Source: Shewanella piezotolerans WP3 (GTDB taxonomy: Bacteria; Pseudomonadota; Gammaproteobacteria; Enterobacterales; Shewanellaceae). From it: DNA of 64,000 nucleotides. The first letter of the stretch is position 1. Each line of letters begins with the position of its first letter. The stretch spans positions 1,736,001-1,800,000 of the forward strand of contig NC_011566.1 in NCBI RefSeq assembly GCF_000014885.1. The letters are read 5' to 3'. The translations under genes and the position numbers were made by a program. Below are positions 26,146 to 34,288 of the stretch, in pieces. The notes beneath the pieces were generated by a model. The model searched no databases, was not told where the DNA came from, and was given only the letters and a program-made list of their open reading frames with translations.

Positions 26146-26906
26146 TGAGTTTTATCGAAACCCAACAGAACTTCATGGATTATATTAAAGATCCGTCAAA
26201 CCCCTTACCTGAGGGGATTGAAGCTCGGCGGATGAAAATTTACCGAGAGCTGTTTTTTAATAATGTTGAAGGGTTTGTGTCAAATGCATTTCCTGTATTG
26301 AAAAGTTTATATAGTGAACAAGACTGGCAGCAAAGAGTACAGCTCTTTTTTGTTGGGCATGACTGCCACACACCGATATTTATTGAAATCGCCCAAGAGT
26401 TCTTACTGTTTTTGCAGACAGAATATACAGCAACAGAACAAGATCCTCCTTTTATGCTTGAGCTCGCCCACTATGAGTGGCTCGAACTTGTCGTCGCTGT
26501 CGCTCAAGAGAGCCCTCAGCAGAAGGTCATTAATGTTGCCGATATCGAAACTGATGCGATAGTTAAAATGTCGCTTAGTGTTTCATCAACTTCGCAAATT
26601 GCCCAATACACTTTTGATGTGCAGCATATTAGTGAAGATTATCGTCCAGATGTGCCCACCGAAGCACCACAGTTTTTCTGTATTTACGCTGATTTCGATG
26701 ATGAAGTGAGTTTTTTACAGCTTAACCCACTAACGGCGCAAGTATTGGCATACATGTCGCAATTTGAATCCGTTCAATACTCCGAGCTAATTAACTGGTT
26801 ATTAATGACTTTCACTAATATTGAACCTGAGGTTTTACAGCAAGGCTGCATTGAGCTACTACTTCAGCTGAGTGATAAAGGGATTATTCGAGAGTTTATT
26901 GGTTAA
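26145..26906 (+). CDS. hvfC: DUF2063 partner protein of the DUF692 oxidase (HvfC/BufC)
   Basis: A 253-residue protein. The N-terminal 90 residues fit the DUF2063 pattern (FIETQQNFMDYIKDP, IYRELFFNNVEGFVSNAFPVL), which in related clusters recognises the precursor and assists the DUF692 enzyme. The C-terminal part, from about residue 120, resembles the second domain of HvfC/BufC proteins. The ATG overlaps the hvfB stop codon; an upstream in-frame TTG was not used because GGAGGG fits the ATG. No DoxX-type hvfD gene follows. Confidence 0.88.
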   Translation: MSFIETQQNFMDYIKDPSNPLPEGIEARRMKIYRELFFNNVEGFVSNAFPVLKSLYSEQDWQQRVQLFFVGHDCHTPIFIEIAQEFLLFLQTEYTATEQDPPFMLELAHYEWLELVVAVAQESPQQKVINVADIETDAIVKMSLSVSSTSQIAQYTFDVQHISEDYRPDVPTEAPQFFCIYADFDDEVSFLQLNPLTAQVLAYMSQFESVQYSELINWLLMTFTNIEPEVLQQGCIELLLQLSDKGIIREFIG

Positions 26907-26951
26907 TAGGCTTTCTATCAGCGTGATGAAACTCTATAATGGCGCCAAAAA

Positions 26952-26965
26952 TTGATCTAGATCAA
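26952..26965. promoter_or_regulatory. Perfect palindromic FNR/EtrA box before the 39-codon gene
   Basis: TTGATCTAGATCAA is a full palindrome and an exact FNR-consensus match. TATAAT at 26935-26940 (with TTTCTA 17 bp upstream) would place the start near 26947, so the box would lie just downstream of it and repress. The ATG at 26999 is too close for a standard activating position. Confidence 0.7.
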
Positions 26966-26998
26966 TAAATGTCGTTAACAACAGTCGTAGAGGAAGTC

Positions 26999-27118
26999 AT
27001 GAGTCAGCCGTTTAAAGACCCATTTAACATTGTTTATTTTATTGGTTTTATTCTAGTGATGTTGTTACCGACATTGCCAGCAAGCTTGTCTTGGCTAAAG
27101 GTGATGGGGCTAATTTAA
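26999..27118 (+). CDS. 39-residue single-helix membrane protein under an FNR box
   Basis: A short gene with ribosome binding site GAGGAAG. The product begins MSQPFKDPFNIVYFIG and is mostly one hydrophobic helix (residues 11-30, VYFIGFILVMLLPTLP), ending WLKVMGLI. It has its own candidate promoter, a perfect FNR box 34 bases upstream of the start, and its own terminator 30 bases after the stop, so it looks like a complete one-gene transcription unit. I do not recognise a family. By analogy small membrane proteins of this size often bind respiratory complexes, but that is speculation. Confidence 0.7.
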   Translation: MSQPFKDPFNIVYFIGFILVMLLPTLPASLSWLKVMGLI

Positions 27119-27147
27119 GCTCTCTTTCATTTTTGCTGAGGTATACT

Positions 27148-27179
27148 AGCCACTCTTTATGAGTGGCTTTTTGTTTTTA
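27148..27179 (+). terminator. Rho-independent terminator after the 39-codon gene
   Basis: AGCCACTC / GAGTGGCT with a five-base loop is followed by a T-rich tract. It ends directly at the ribosome binding site of ybaN. Confidence 0.82.
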
Positions 27180-27189
27180 GGTGATTTTG

Positions 27190-27558
27190 ATGGCGTTAAA
27201 ACGTGGTTTCTTTCTATTGGCTGGACTTTGTAGTTTAGCGTTAGGCTTGGTTGGTATTTTGTTACCTATATTGCCAACGGTGCCGTTTATTTTGTTGGCG
27301 GCGTACTGTTTTGCTCGTTCCAGTGACCGACTTTATCAGTGGTTGATGACCCATCCATGGTTTTCTGAAGCGCTTCGAGATTGGCAAGCAAAGGGGGCGA
27401 TTAAAAAAGGCCTAAAGAAGAAGGCATACGTTGTTAGTAGCCTCAGCTTTGTTATCAGTATCGCTATTGTGCCGGTGATCTGGGTGAAAGTGATGCTGGT
27501 ATGTATTGGTACTGGACTGATTGTTTATTTAAGAAGTATCCCTGAAATTGAAGAGTGA
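27190..27558 (+). CDS. ybaN: DUF454 inner-membrane protein YbaN
   Basis: A 122-residue protein of the YbaN/DUF454 family with two N-terminal and two C-terminal hydrophobic segments and the conserved block PTVPFILLAAYCFARSSDRL followed by WLMTHPWF. The ATG at 27190 has AGGTGA upstream; an in-frame GTG at 27181 is part of that ribosome binding site. E. coli ybaN also lies just upstream of apt. Function unknown. Confidence 0.9.
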   Translation: MALKRGFFLLAGLCSLALGLVGILLPILPTVPFILLAAYCFARSSDRLYQWLMTHPWFSEALRDWQAKGAIKKGLKKKAYVVSSLSFVISIAIVPVIWVKVMLVCIGTGLIVYLRSIPEIEE

Positions 27559-27699
27559 GTACATTACTGTATTGCAGCATACTACTGAATATAAAAGTTA
27601 AATTGTGCTACTTAAGTTAGCTCTTTTTGAGAGTGAACAATAGTAGCAACATTTAGCAGTGGCTTAGGCAACAGTTCTTGCGATCCATTGTTGCAACTG

Positions 27700-27733
27700 G
27701 GCATAAAGCGGCTTAAGCTTTATGCCGATTTTT
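27700..27733 (+). terminator. Probable terminator between ybaN and apt
   Basis: A perfect 10-bp stem GGCATAAAGC / GCTTTATGCC is followed by GATTTTTA. Confidence 0.65.
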
Positions 27734-27808
27734 ACACTTCGATGACATTCTGCCTACGCGTTACTTTGGCATTTGTCAGCAAAACTAAATTAGATAAAGT
27801 AAATAATT

Positions 27809-28360
27809 ATGGTAATGAATACTGACAGCTTGGCACTAATAAAGAACAGCATTAAAACCATCCCTGACTATCCTAAAGAGGGGATTTTGTTTAGAGATGT
27901 GACCAGTTTATTAGAAGATCCACAAGCGTATAAACTTACAATTGGTCTTTTAGTTGAACACTACAAGGAGCAAGGTTTTACTAAAGTTGTCGGCACTGAA
28001 GCCCGTGGTTTCTTATTTGGCGCACCTTTAGCGCTAGAGTTAGGTATCGGATTTGTTCCCGTACGTAAGCCAGGCAAACTACCAAGAGAGACTATCTCGG
28101 AAAGTTATGAGTTAGAGTATGGTCACGATGTGTTAGAAATCCATGTTGATGCCATTACCAAGGAAGATAAGGTATTAGTTGTTGATGACTTATTAGCAAC
28201 TGGCGGTACGATTGAAGCGACGGTTAAACTTATCCGTAATCTTGGCGGCCAGGTTAATCATGCTGCATTCGTTATTTCACTGCCTGATCTTGGTGGTGAG
28301 AAGCGATTAGAGACAATGGATTTAGAATTACTAAGCCTATGTGAATTCGAAGGCGAATAA
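27809..28360 (+). CDS. apt: Adenine phosphoribosyltransferase
   Basis: A 183-residue purine salvage enzyme making AMP from adenine and PRPP. It has IPDYPKEGILFRDVT, the PRPP loop VLVVDDLLATGGTIEA, and VGTEARGFLFGAPLA. The start could be ATG 27809 or ATG 27815 two codons later; neither has a strong ribosome binding site. It is followed by dnaX, as in E. coli. Confidence 0.96.
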   Translation: MVMNTDSLALIKNSIKTIPDYPKEGILFRDVTSLLEDPQAYKLTIGLLVEHYKEQGFTKVVGTEARGFLFGAPLALELGIGFVPVRKPGKLPRETISESYELEYGHDVLEIHVDAITKEDKVLVVDDLLATGGTIEATVKLIRNLGGQVNHAAFVISLPDLGGEKRLETMDLELLSLCEFEGE

Positions 28361-28404
28361 TCAGACTAAAATATCTGTTTAAGGTGATTTAATCACCGTC
28401 AAAC

Positions 28405-28472
28405 CGCTCCTTGAACGCTTGATATGGCATGTAAAACCTTTGCATGCTATTGTTCAAATAAGTCGAGGAGCG
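28405..28472 (+). promoter_or_regulatory. Structured leader upstream of dnaX
   Basis: Three nested complementary segments can form one long irregular hairpin: CGCTCC (28405-28410) with GGAGCG (28467-28472), TTGAAC (28411-28416) with GTTCAA (28452-28457), and ATGGCATG (28424-28431) with CATGCTAT (28443-28450), one G-U pair. It ends 39 bases before the dnaX ATG. No known RNA family was recognised. Confidence 0.45.
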
Positions 28473-28511
28473 TGCTCCCGTAATCATATTCATGACACGT
28501 TGGGGAGTTCC

Positions 28512-31352
28512 ATGTCATATCAGGTGTTGGCCAGAAAGTGGCGCCCTGCTAAATTTGAGCAAATGGTTGGTCAGTCGCATGTCTTACATGCCTTAACCAA
28601 TGCGCTCACTCAGCAAAGATTGCATCATGCTTATCTGTTTTCTGGCACACGAGGAGTGGGTAAAACCAGTCTTGCACGTCTTTTCGCTAAAGGCTTAAAT
28701 TGTGAACAAGGTGTTACAGCTACGCCCTGTGGTCAGTGCTCAGCGTGTGTAGAAATCGCAGAAGGGCGTTTTGTCGATCTTATAGAAGTTGATGCTGCAT
28801 CGCGCACTAAAGTTGATGATACCCGTGAACTTCTTGATAACGTTCAGTACCGACCTAGTCGTGGCCGTTATAAAGTCTACTTGATTGATGAAGTGCATAT
28901 GCTGTCTCGCAGCAGTTTTAATGCACTGCTTAAGACGCTAGAAGAGCCACCAGAGCATGTTAAGTTTCTGCTGGCGACAACCGATCCTCAACGTTTGCCT
29001 GTAACAGTACTGTCGCGTTGCTTGCAGTTTAATTTAAAAAGTCTAACTCAAGACGAAATCAGTGATCAGCTAACTAATGTGTTAACCGCCGAGTCACTGG
29101 AATTTGAAGCCACAGCGTTAACATTGCTTGCTAAAGCTGCTAATGGCAGTATGCGTGATGCATTAAGCTTAACCGATCAAGCGATAGCATTTGGTGCAGG
29201 ACAAGTGAAACTTGAATTAGTGCAGACCATGCTTGGCAGCATTGATGAAAAGCAGGTTATCGCTTTGCTTGAAGCACTCGCAAAAGCGGACGTTATGGCA
29301 CTGATGCAAGTCAGTGCTGGTGTATTGTCTTTTGGTGCCGAACCTGAAGAGGTGTTACGTAGCTTATTAGAGTTACTGCATCAAATTACTTTGACACAAT
29401 TTGCTCCCGCTGCAGCACAAATGTCGCTTTATAGTGAGCAGATAAAAGCGTTTGCACAGCAGTTATCACCGGAGCAGGTGCAACTGTATTACCAGCTATT
29501 ACTGACTGGACGTAAAGACTTACCTCATGCGCCAGATCCTAAGTCTGGGCTTGAGATGGCACTGCTAAGAGCCGTTACATTTGTACCAGAGCAACCTGTT
29601 AGCAAATGGGTGACTGATAGTCCAGCAGCGATAGCTATCCCACAGGCAGCAGCACCTGCAATAACACAATCATCTGAGTCTGCTAAGCCGCAAGCAATAG
29701 TTGCCCCACAGCAGGAAGTTAAAGCTGCGCCTGTTGAAGAGGCTGCGGAAAAAAAAACAGTTTTAACCGCTAACAGCGTCAATGATAAGCAGCCGAATCA
29801 AGATCCAGTTGCTGCAGATACGCTAAAACCTGAGTTAGCAGCCATTGAAGCCAGCGTCGGTGCGCCTGTATCCAGTACGCTTGAGAGTATGAATAGCGAA
29901 ATGGCGGTCATACTCAGTCAAGCACAGAGCCAAGGCTTTTCAAGCTCAGACACTTCAGAGACTAAAGATATTAGTACTGAGCAGACCCAGAGCGAGGTTA
30001 AACCGCCAGTTAAAGCTCAACAGCCTGCAGATACGAGTACCTCGGATGATGCTACAGAAATAAGCAGTATTGCAGAGCAATTGCCAAAGCCAAGCGACAT
30101 TGACTCAAATTTAAATAACACTGTCGTTGACAATGCTAGCGTTAAATTGGAAGCACAAAAGGGCCAGCAGGTTCAAGATAGCCAATTCGACGGTGACGAT
30201 GATCTAGCTGCATACTCGCAGTACGCGGGGGCGTACGATACTGACATTGATGACAGCGATTTTGACTTTGCACTAGAGCAGTCCGAACCTTTAGCGCAAG
30301 ACATCACAGACCGCAGACAAAATGCAGCGCAGTCAGCAGCAATATCGACTTCACTGGTGCCCAGTCAGCTAGAGAGTCAACCCAGCGCAGAAGCTAGCTC
30401 GGCAAGTGATGACATTCTAGATGCTGTATTAGCCGCTAGAGATTCATTACTCGACGGTATAGGTGAAGAAGATCCTCAGGAGAGTTCAGCAAAAAAGTCC
30501 GTGGCTGAACGCAAGCCGTTTGCACCACCTGTTAGAAAGCCTAAAGCAGAACCTGAAATAGATAATAGTGATCCTGCAACAGTTGGCGCTAAAAGCGATC
30601 AAGCGCAGGAAAATATAAAAGCCGCGAATGCAGACAATCAAGAGGAGACTTTTGACCGGCCACCTTGGGAAGAACCTCACGCGCAAGATCCAACGCCTAG
30701 GTTCGATGACGTAGCCGTTGAGAAAGAAGCTAATAAAGCTGCTGACAATGCCGCTGTAGAGCCTAAACGAACGCCTCAGCCACAAAATCAAACAGAGCAG
30801 CAGAGCAAGCCGCCTGTTACATCGCTTGATTCAACTTCAGTTCAGGATGTTGAGTTAAACTTACCTGCATTGCCTAGCGGTGAGATAACCGGTAACGATA
30901 TCGATCTTAAATGGTATCGCTTCATGGCTGACCTTGAAGTGGGTGGGCGAGTAAGACAACTTGCGGTCAACTCTGTTTGCCACCAGTTTGAACAACCTTT
31001 ATCGTTGTTGCTCAAACCGGATCAAAAGCACCTTGGTGCCGATGTGGCTATTAAGCAGCTAGAAGAGGCGATGAGTAAAGCACTTGGAGAGCCAAGTGAA
31101 GTGCGGATCTCTGTTGGCGTCGATAGCTCGCGTGAGACCCCACTTGAAGTGAGACGCCGCTTTCACAAAGAGATATTAGCTCAAGCGCATCACGGGATGA
31201 TTACCGATGATAACGTGCGCTGGTTGAGCGAAAACATGGGCGCACAATTAACGCCAGACTCATTATCTTATGCGCCAGAATTGCTGGTTAATAAAGGAAA
31301 ATCGATAGAATTGGTCGATATGTCGAACTTTAAGCGGTTACCTGAGTCATAA
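28512..31352 (+). CDS. dnaX: DNA polymerase III subunits tau/gamma
   Basis: Clamp-loader ATPase. The 946 residues begin MSYQVLARKWRPAKFEQMVG. Walker A is GTRGVGKTSLARL, a C4 zinc site lies in CEQG..CGQCSAC, and DEVHML gives Walker B. Domains I-III span about residues 1-370. A long, acidic, Gln/Ser/Asp-rich region (about 390-800), far longer than in E. coli tau (643 residues in total), precedes the conserved C-terminal alpha-binding domain. A run of nine A residues at 29749-29757 can yield a gamma form of 420 residues. The frame is open from 28419, but the ATG at 28512 gives the family N-terminus. Confidence 0.96.
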   Translation: MSYQVLARKWRPAKFEQMVGQSHVLHALTNALTQQRLHHAYLFSGTRGVGKTSLARLFAKGLNCEQGVTATPCGQCSACVEIAEGRFVDLIEVDAASRTKVDDTRELLDNVQYRPSRGRYKVYLIDEVHMLSRSSFNALLKTLEEPPEHVKFLLATTDPQRLPVTVLSRCLQFNLKSLTQDEISDQLTNVLTAESLEFEATALTLLAKAANGSMRDALSLTDQAIAFGAGQVKLELVQTMLGSIDEKQVIALLEALAKADVMALMQVSAGVLSFGAEPEEVLRSLLELLHQITLTQFAPAAAQMSLYSEQIKAFAQQLSPEQVQLYYQLLLTGRKDLPHAPDPKSGLEMALLRAVTFVPEQPVSKWVTDSPAAIAIPQAAAPAITQSSESAKPQAIVAPQQEVKAAPVEEAAEKKTVLTANSVNDKQPNQDPVAADTLKPELAAIEASVGAPVSSTLESMNSEMAVILSQAQSQGFSSSDTSETKDISTEQTQSEVKPPVKAQQPADTSTSDDATEISSIAEQLPKPSDIDSNLNNTVVDNASVKLEAQKGQQVQDSQFDGDDDLAAYSQYAGAYDTDIDDSDFDFALEQSEPLAQDITDRRQNAAQSAAISTSLVPSQLESQPSAEASSASDDILDAVLAARDSLLDGIGEEDPQESSAKKSVAERKPFAPPVRKPKAEPEIDNSDPATVGAKSDQAQENIKAANADNQEETFDRPPWEEPHAQDPTPRFDDVAVEKEANKAADNAAVEPKRTPQPQNQTEQQSKPPVTSLDSTSVQDVELNLPALPSGEITGNDIDLKWYRFMADLEVGGRVRQLAVNSVCHQFEQPLSLLLKPDQKHLGADVAIKQLEEAMSKALGEPSEVRISVGVDSSRETPLEVRRRFHKEILAQAHHGMITDDNVRWLSENMGAQLTPDSLSYAPELLVNKGKSIELVDMSNFKRLPES
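29749..29757 (+). other. A9 slippage site in dnaX
   Basis: Nine A residues in the phase GAA AAA AAA ACA encode Lys414-Lys415. A -1 ribosomal shift or an extra A in the mRNA gives Asn-Ser-Phe-Asn-Arg-stop (TAA at 29771); losing one A gives Gln-Phe-stop. Both alternatives end about where E. coli gamma (431 residues) ends. Confidence 0.7.
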
Positions 31353-31452
31353 TTTTACAATTGAAATTTCAGCTTTCATTGCTAATCGTTCTATATTTAG
31401 TAAGATTAGCGCAGTTTATTTGTTGTGATAAATAATAGAAGAGAATCAGAGT

Positions 31453-31782
31453 ATGTTTGGAAAAGGCGGTATGGGCAACTTGATGAAGCAAGCCCAGCAG
31501 ATGCAAGACAAAATGGCTAAAGTGCAAGAAGAGATTGCACGTATGGAAGTGACTGGTGAAGCCGGCGCAGGCCTAGTAAAAGTCACCATGACAGGTTCTC
31601 ACAGTGTGCGTAAAGTCGACATTGATGCAAGCCTTCTAGAAGACGACAAAGAGATGCTAGAAGATTTAATCGCGGCAGCATGTAATGATGCAGCTCGCCG
31701 TGTTGAAGAGAATCAAAAAGATAAAATGGCTGAAGTAACAGGTGGAATGCAACTTCCGCCTGGCATGAAGATGCCGTTCTAA
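31453..31782 (+). CDS. ybaB: Nucleoid-associated protein YbaB/EbfC
   Basis: A 109-residue small DNA-binding protein of the YbaB/EbfC family, with MFGKGGMGNLMKQAQQMQDKM at its start and the dimer fold GEAGAGLVKVTMTGSHSVRKVDID. AGAAGAGAATCAG precedes the ATG. In E. coli it sits between dnaX and recR; here recR is 12.7 kb away. Confidence 0.96.
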   Translation: MFGKGGMGNLMKQAQQMQDKMAKVQEEIARMEVTGEAGAGLVKVTMTGSHSVRKVDIDASLLEDDKEMLEDLIAAACNDAARRVEENQKDKMAEVTGGMQLPPGMKMPF

Positions 31783-31840
31783 GCAACCATTTAGTTGATG
31801 ATATAATCAAATTAGGCTCTTTGAGCCCAGTTTGGTATGA

Positions 31841-31869
31841 AAAGGCCCAAGTATATCTTGGGCTTTTTT
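31841..31869 (+). terminator. Rho-independent terminator after ybaB
   Basis: GCCCAAG / CTTGGGC over a five-base loop is followed by six T residues. It lies just before the MITE at 31887. Confidence 0.85.
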
Positions 31870-31886
31870 GAATCGGTTTTAAAATT

Positions 31887-32313
31887 ATACCAATTGCATT
31901 AAAAGTTTGACCATTCAGCGGGAATTCAAAACGCTGTAGGAAAGTAGTGGGATTTGAGCTAATAGTTATTCTCGGCTCTGGCATCCTGCTTCGCTCTCGA
32001 TAATTGCTCCTGCATTATTCTACCTTCGACCATCCTTGGTCTCGTACCTCCTAAATCTGACCGCCAAGGAGGGCTGGAATGTCTTATTTTGTATGGAACA
32101 AAATAGACCATTTAGTCGTATATCTAAATCCCATAGCGAATCATACAGCGTTTGCCAATTTTTTTAAGCTCAGCCGCACTACGTGAGTTCCTCAGTCTTT
32201 CCACTTCTGCTTTGCATTGGCTTAAAAGGGAATAACCATTTCTTTACCGATGCGCTTTGAATTGAAAAGACTGAGGGGCTCTGAACTGGTCAAATACTTA
32301 ATGCAATTGGTAT
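31887..32313. mobile_element. 427-bp MITE-like element, copy 1
   Basis: Terminal inverted repeats ATACCAATTGCATTAA / TTAATGCAATTGGTAT are perfect over 16 bp. The interior carries no gene but has smaller inverted repeats. A second copy of exactly the same length is at 61244-61670; I counted about seven differences, near 98% identity. It marks the left edge of the accessory block between ybaB and recR. It fills most of the 568-base gap here. Confidence 0.85.
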
Positions 32314-32350
32314 TAGATAGCGTTGAAATGTTTAAAGTAACAGTCTGATT

Positions 32351-33532
32351 TTACTTTCTCTGCAGGTAAATAGGGTAAACACTGGCTGGGTGGCCTTGTT
32401 TAATGGCTTCTAGCATCGCACCTAAGTATGGCATTGCATGGACGAAAAATTGCTTGTAGCCTCTGCATAAGTGATGCAAACCAGCCTCTAAGTCGGCGGT
32501 AGTCCCTGTACGTTCTTTTGGACAGCCACCATTACAAAATGGCCTAAAATCACACTCTCGGCATTGCTTGGGTAAACGGGTCCACTTATTCATACCAAAT
32601 TCAATCTGACGTTCACTACTCGCCATTTTTCCAAGGTCTATAATGTCGATGTCGCCCACTTTATATTCCTCATAACTATAGTGGTCGCAGCTATAAACAC
32701 TGCCATCATGCTCTAGCATCATCTGTTGACCGCAAGCTTCTGCATGAAAGCACATTTGGCTCGGTTGTCCTGCTAAAATTCCCAATGTGTTTTCAAAAAA
32801 TTGAACAAAAATTTTACCGACATCTTCTTGCTTCCATTCATCAAATACTGTGCATAAAAACTGGCCCCACTGCTGTGGCGATAAAGACCAGTCTTTTTGG
32901 CTTCTGCGATCGAGTTCATGCTCAACACAGGGCTGAAATTGAATGACTGTTGAGCCTAGCGCTTTTAGCTTTTGATAAGTTTCCTTGCCAAGGTGAGCAT
33001 TATCGCTGTGAACTACGGTTAGCGTATTGAATGTGACATGGTGTTTTTTAAGTAACTCCAGTCCACGCATCACATTGGGGTAACTGTTATTACCCTTTAG
33101 ATCGGGACGGCCGTTGCCATGATTTAGTTCATCTCCATCAATACTTAAGCCAATGAGGAAGTTGTTCTTTTTGAAAAACTTAGCCCAACGCTCATTAATG
33201 AGGGTGCCATTGCTTTGGAAGGTATTGGAGATGGTCATCCCTGAGCGGGCATACTGTTTTTGCAGTTCGACGGCTTTTTCAAAAAACGCTAAGCCACGTA
33301 ATGCAGGTTCGCCACCTTGCCAGCTAAAATCAACATTGTTGATATGGGCTGGTTGTGCGGCAATGTACTGTGAGATGTAAGTTTCCAGCATAGCCTCTGA
33401 CATCTGCATCGTTGCATTGGGTTCATAACGCTCCTCTTTACGAAGGTAATAGCAGTAGTGGCAATCGAGATTACACTTTGAACCGACAGGCTTTACGAGA
33501 AGATGAAATGGATATTTAGCGACTGATGACAT
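32351..33532 (-). CDS. Anaerobic sulfatase-maturating enzyme (radical SAM, anSME type)
   Basis: A 393-residue radical SAM/SPASM enzyme that oxidises the active-site Ser or Cys of sulfatases to formylglycine in the cytoplasm. The SAM cluster cysteines are Cys20, Cys24 and Cys27 (CNLDCHYCYYL). The DFSWQGGEP motif and the C-terminal SPASM cysteines (CFHAEACG, YSCDHY, CRECDFRPFCNGGC) are present. A Ser-type sulfatase, its likely substrate, is encoded 2.2 kb away, and both promoters carry the same palindrome. Confidence 0.93.
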   Translation of the reverse strand: MSSVAKYPFHLLVKPVGSKCNLDCHYCYYLRKEERYEPNATMQMSEAMLETYISQYIAAQPAHINNVDFSWQGGEPALRGLAFFEKAVELQKQYARSGMTISNTFQSNGTLINERWAKFFKKNNFLIGLSIDGDELNHGNGRPDLKGNNSYPNVMRGLELLKKHHVTFNTLTVVHSDNAHLGKETYQKLKALGSTVIQFQPCVEHELDRRSQKDWSLSPQQWGQFLCTVFDEWKQEDVGKIFVQFFENTLGILAGQPSQMCFHAEACGQQMMLEHDGSVYSCDHYSYEEYKVGDIDIIDLGKMASSERQIEFGMNKWTRLPKQCRECDFRPFCNGGCPKERTGTTADLEAGLHHLCRGYKQFFVHAMPYLGAMLEAIKQGHPASVYPIYLQRK

Positions 33533-33585
33533 ATGGAAACCCCTCTATTTGTGCTCATTATCCATACATATATGAGCCAAATCGA

Positions 33586-33601
33586 CTGGGAAGTTTCCTA
33601 G
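33586..33601 (-). promoter_or_regulatory. 7-2-7 palindrome before the maturase gene
   Basis: On the minus strand CTAGGAA-AC-TTCCCAG. Counted from the T of TAGGAA, a GATAAT hexamer (33562-33557) starts 38 bases downstream. The same arrangement recurs at 35644 and 43703. Confidence 0.68.
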
Positions 33602-33632
33602 TCAGCACTTAATGTCGAGACAGTAGGAGGGG

Positions 33633-34229
33633 TTAAATAAGGTTACGGCTGTGGGCGTACGCAACCAACGATGATGCATTTTCTAACGCCAGTAACTCAA
33701 TCATTTTGTACTTATGATATTCCACCGTTTTCGCTGATATATTGAGGGTAGTAGCAATTTTTTTTGCTGACATTCCAGCGGCCAAAAGCTTGAGAATATC
33801 TAACTGCCTAGCGGTAAGTACTGTTTTTTGTGTTACCTTTCCTTGTAATTCTGCTGAGATATACTGCTTACCGGCCAGCACAGTCTCAATAGCTTGTAGT
33901 AGCTCGAATCCGGCTTGATGCTTAACAACGTACCCATCGGCGCCATATTCAAAAGCGGCTTGTAAAATTTCTGCTTCATCGTGCATGGTTAGACAAATAA
34001 TCTTTGTATGCGGGCAAGAACGTTTAAGTAAGCCTAAGGTGTGGTTGAGCTGCATGCCAGGCATTGATATATCCGTGATGATAATATCTGGCTGCTCAGC
34101 TTTTGTGGCTTGGATAAGTTCATCAGCATTGGTTGAAATAGAACTGACTTGATAAAGCTTTTCAACGAGCCGTGCTATACCTTCACTGACCATCTGGTGG
34201 TCATCAGCGATTACCATCGTTGGCATCAT
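33633..34229 (-). CDS. NarL/FixJ-family response regulator
   Basis: A 198-residue two-component regulator. The receiver domain (residues 1-120) has the acidic pocket ADD near residue 8, the phosphorylatable Asp53 in IIITDISMPGM, and VKH near 108. The LuxR-type helix-turn-helix (LTARQLDILKLLAAGMSAKKIATTLNIS, split at about residues 135-165) follows. It lies 59 bases after the sensor kinase gene on the same strand. Given its NarL-type DNA-binding domain, it is the best candidate to bind the 7-2-7 palindromes at the sulfatase, maturase and secreted-protein promoters. Confidence 0.93.
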   Translation of the reverse strand: MMPTMVIADDHQMVSEGIARLVEKLYQVSSISTNADELIQATKAEQPDIIITDISMPGMQLNHTLGLLKRSCPHTKIICLTMHDEAEILQAAFEYGADGYVVKHQAGFELLQAIETVLAGKQYISAELQGKVTQKTVLTARQLDILKLLAAGMSAKKIATTLNISAKTVEYHKYKMIELLALENASSLVAYAHSRNLI

Positions 34230-34288
34230 AGTTTTATTGTCCTTTGTTATCTCTTAGCATAGGTTTATCAAAATGTTCGAGTAATTCT

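Noticed and set aside
28405..28472. Signal recognition particle (4.5S) RNA upstream of dnaX
   Set aside because: The hairpin is clear but the conserved SRP loop pattern (GGTCAGG ... GGAAGCAGC) is missing.
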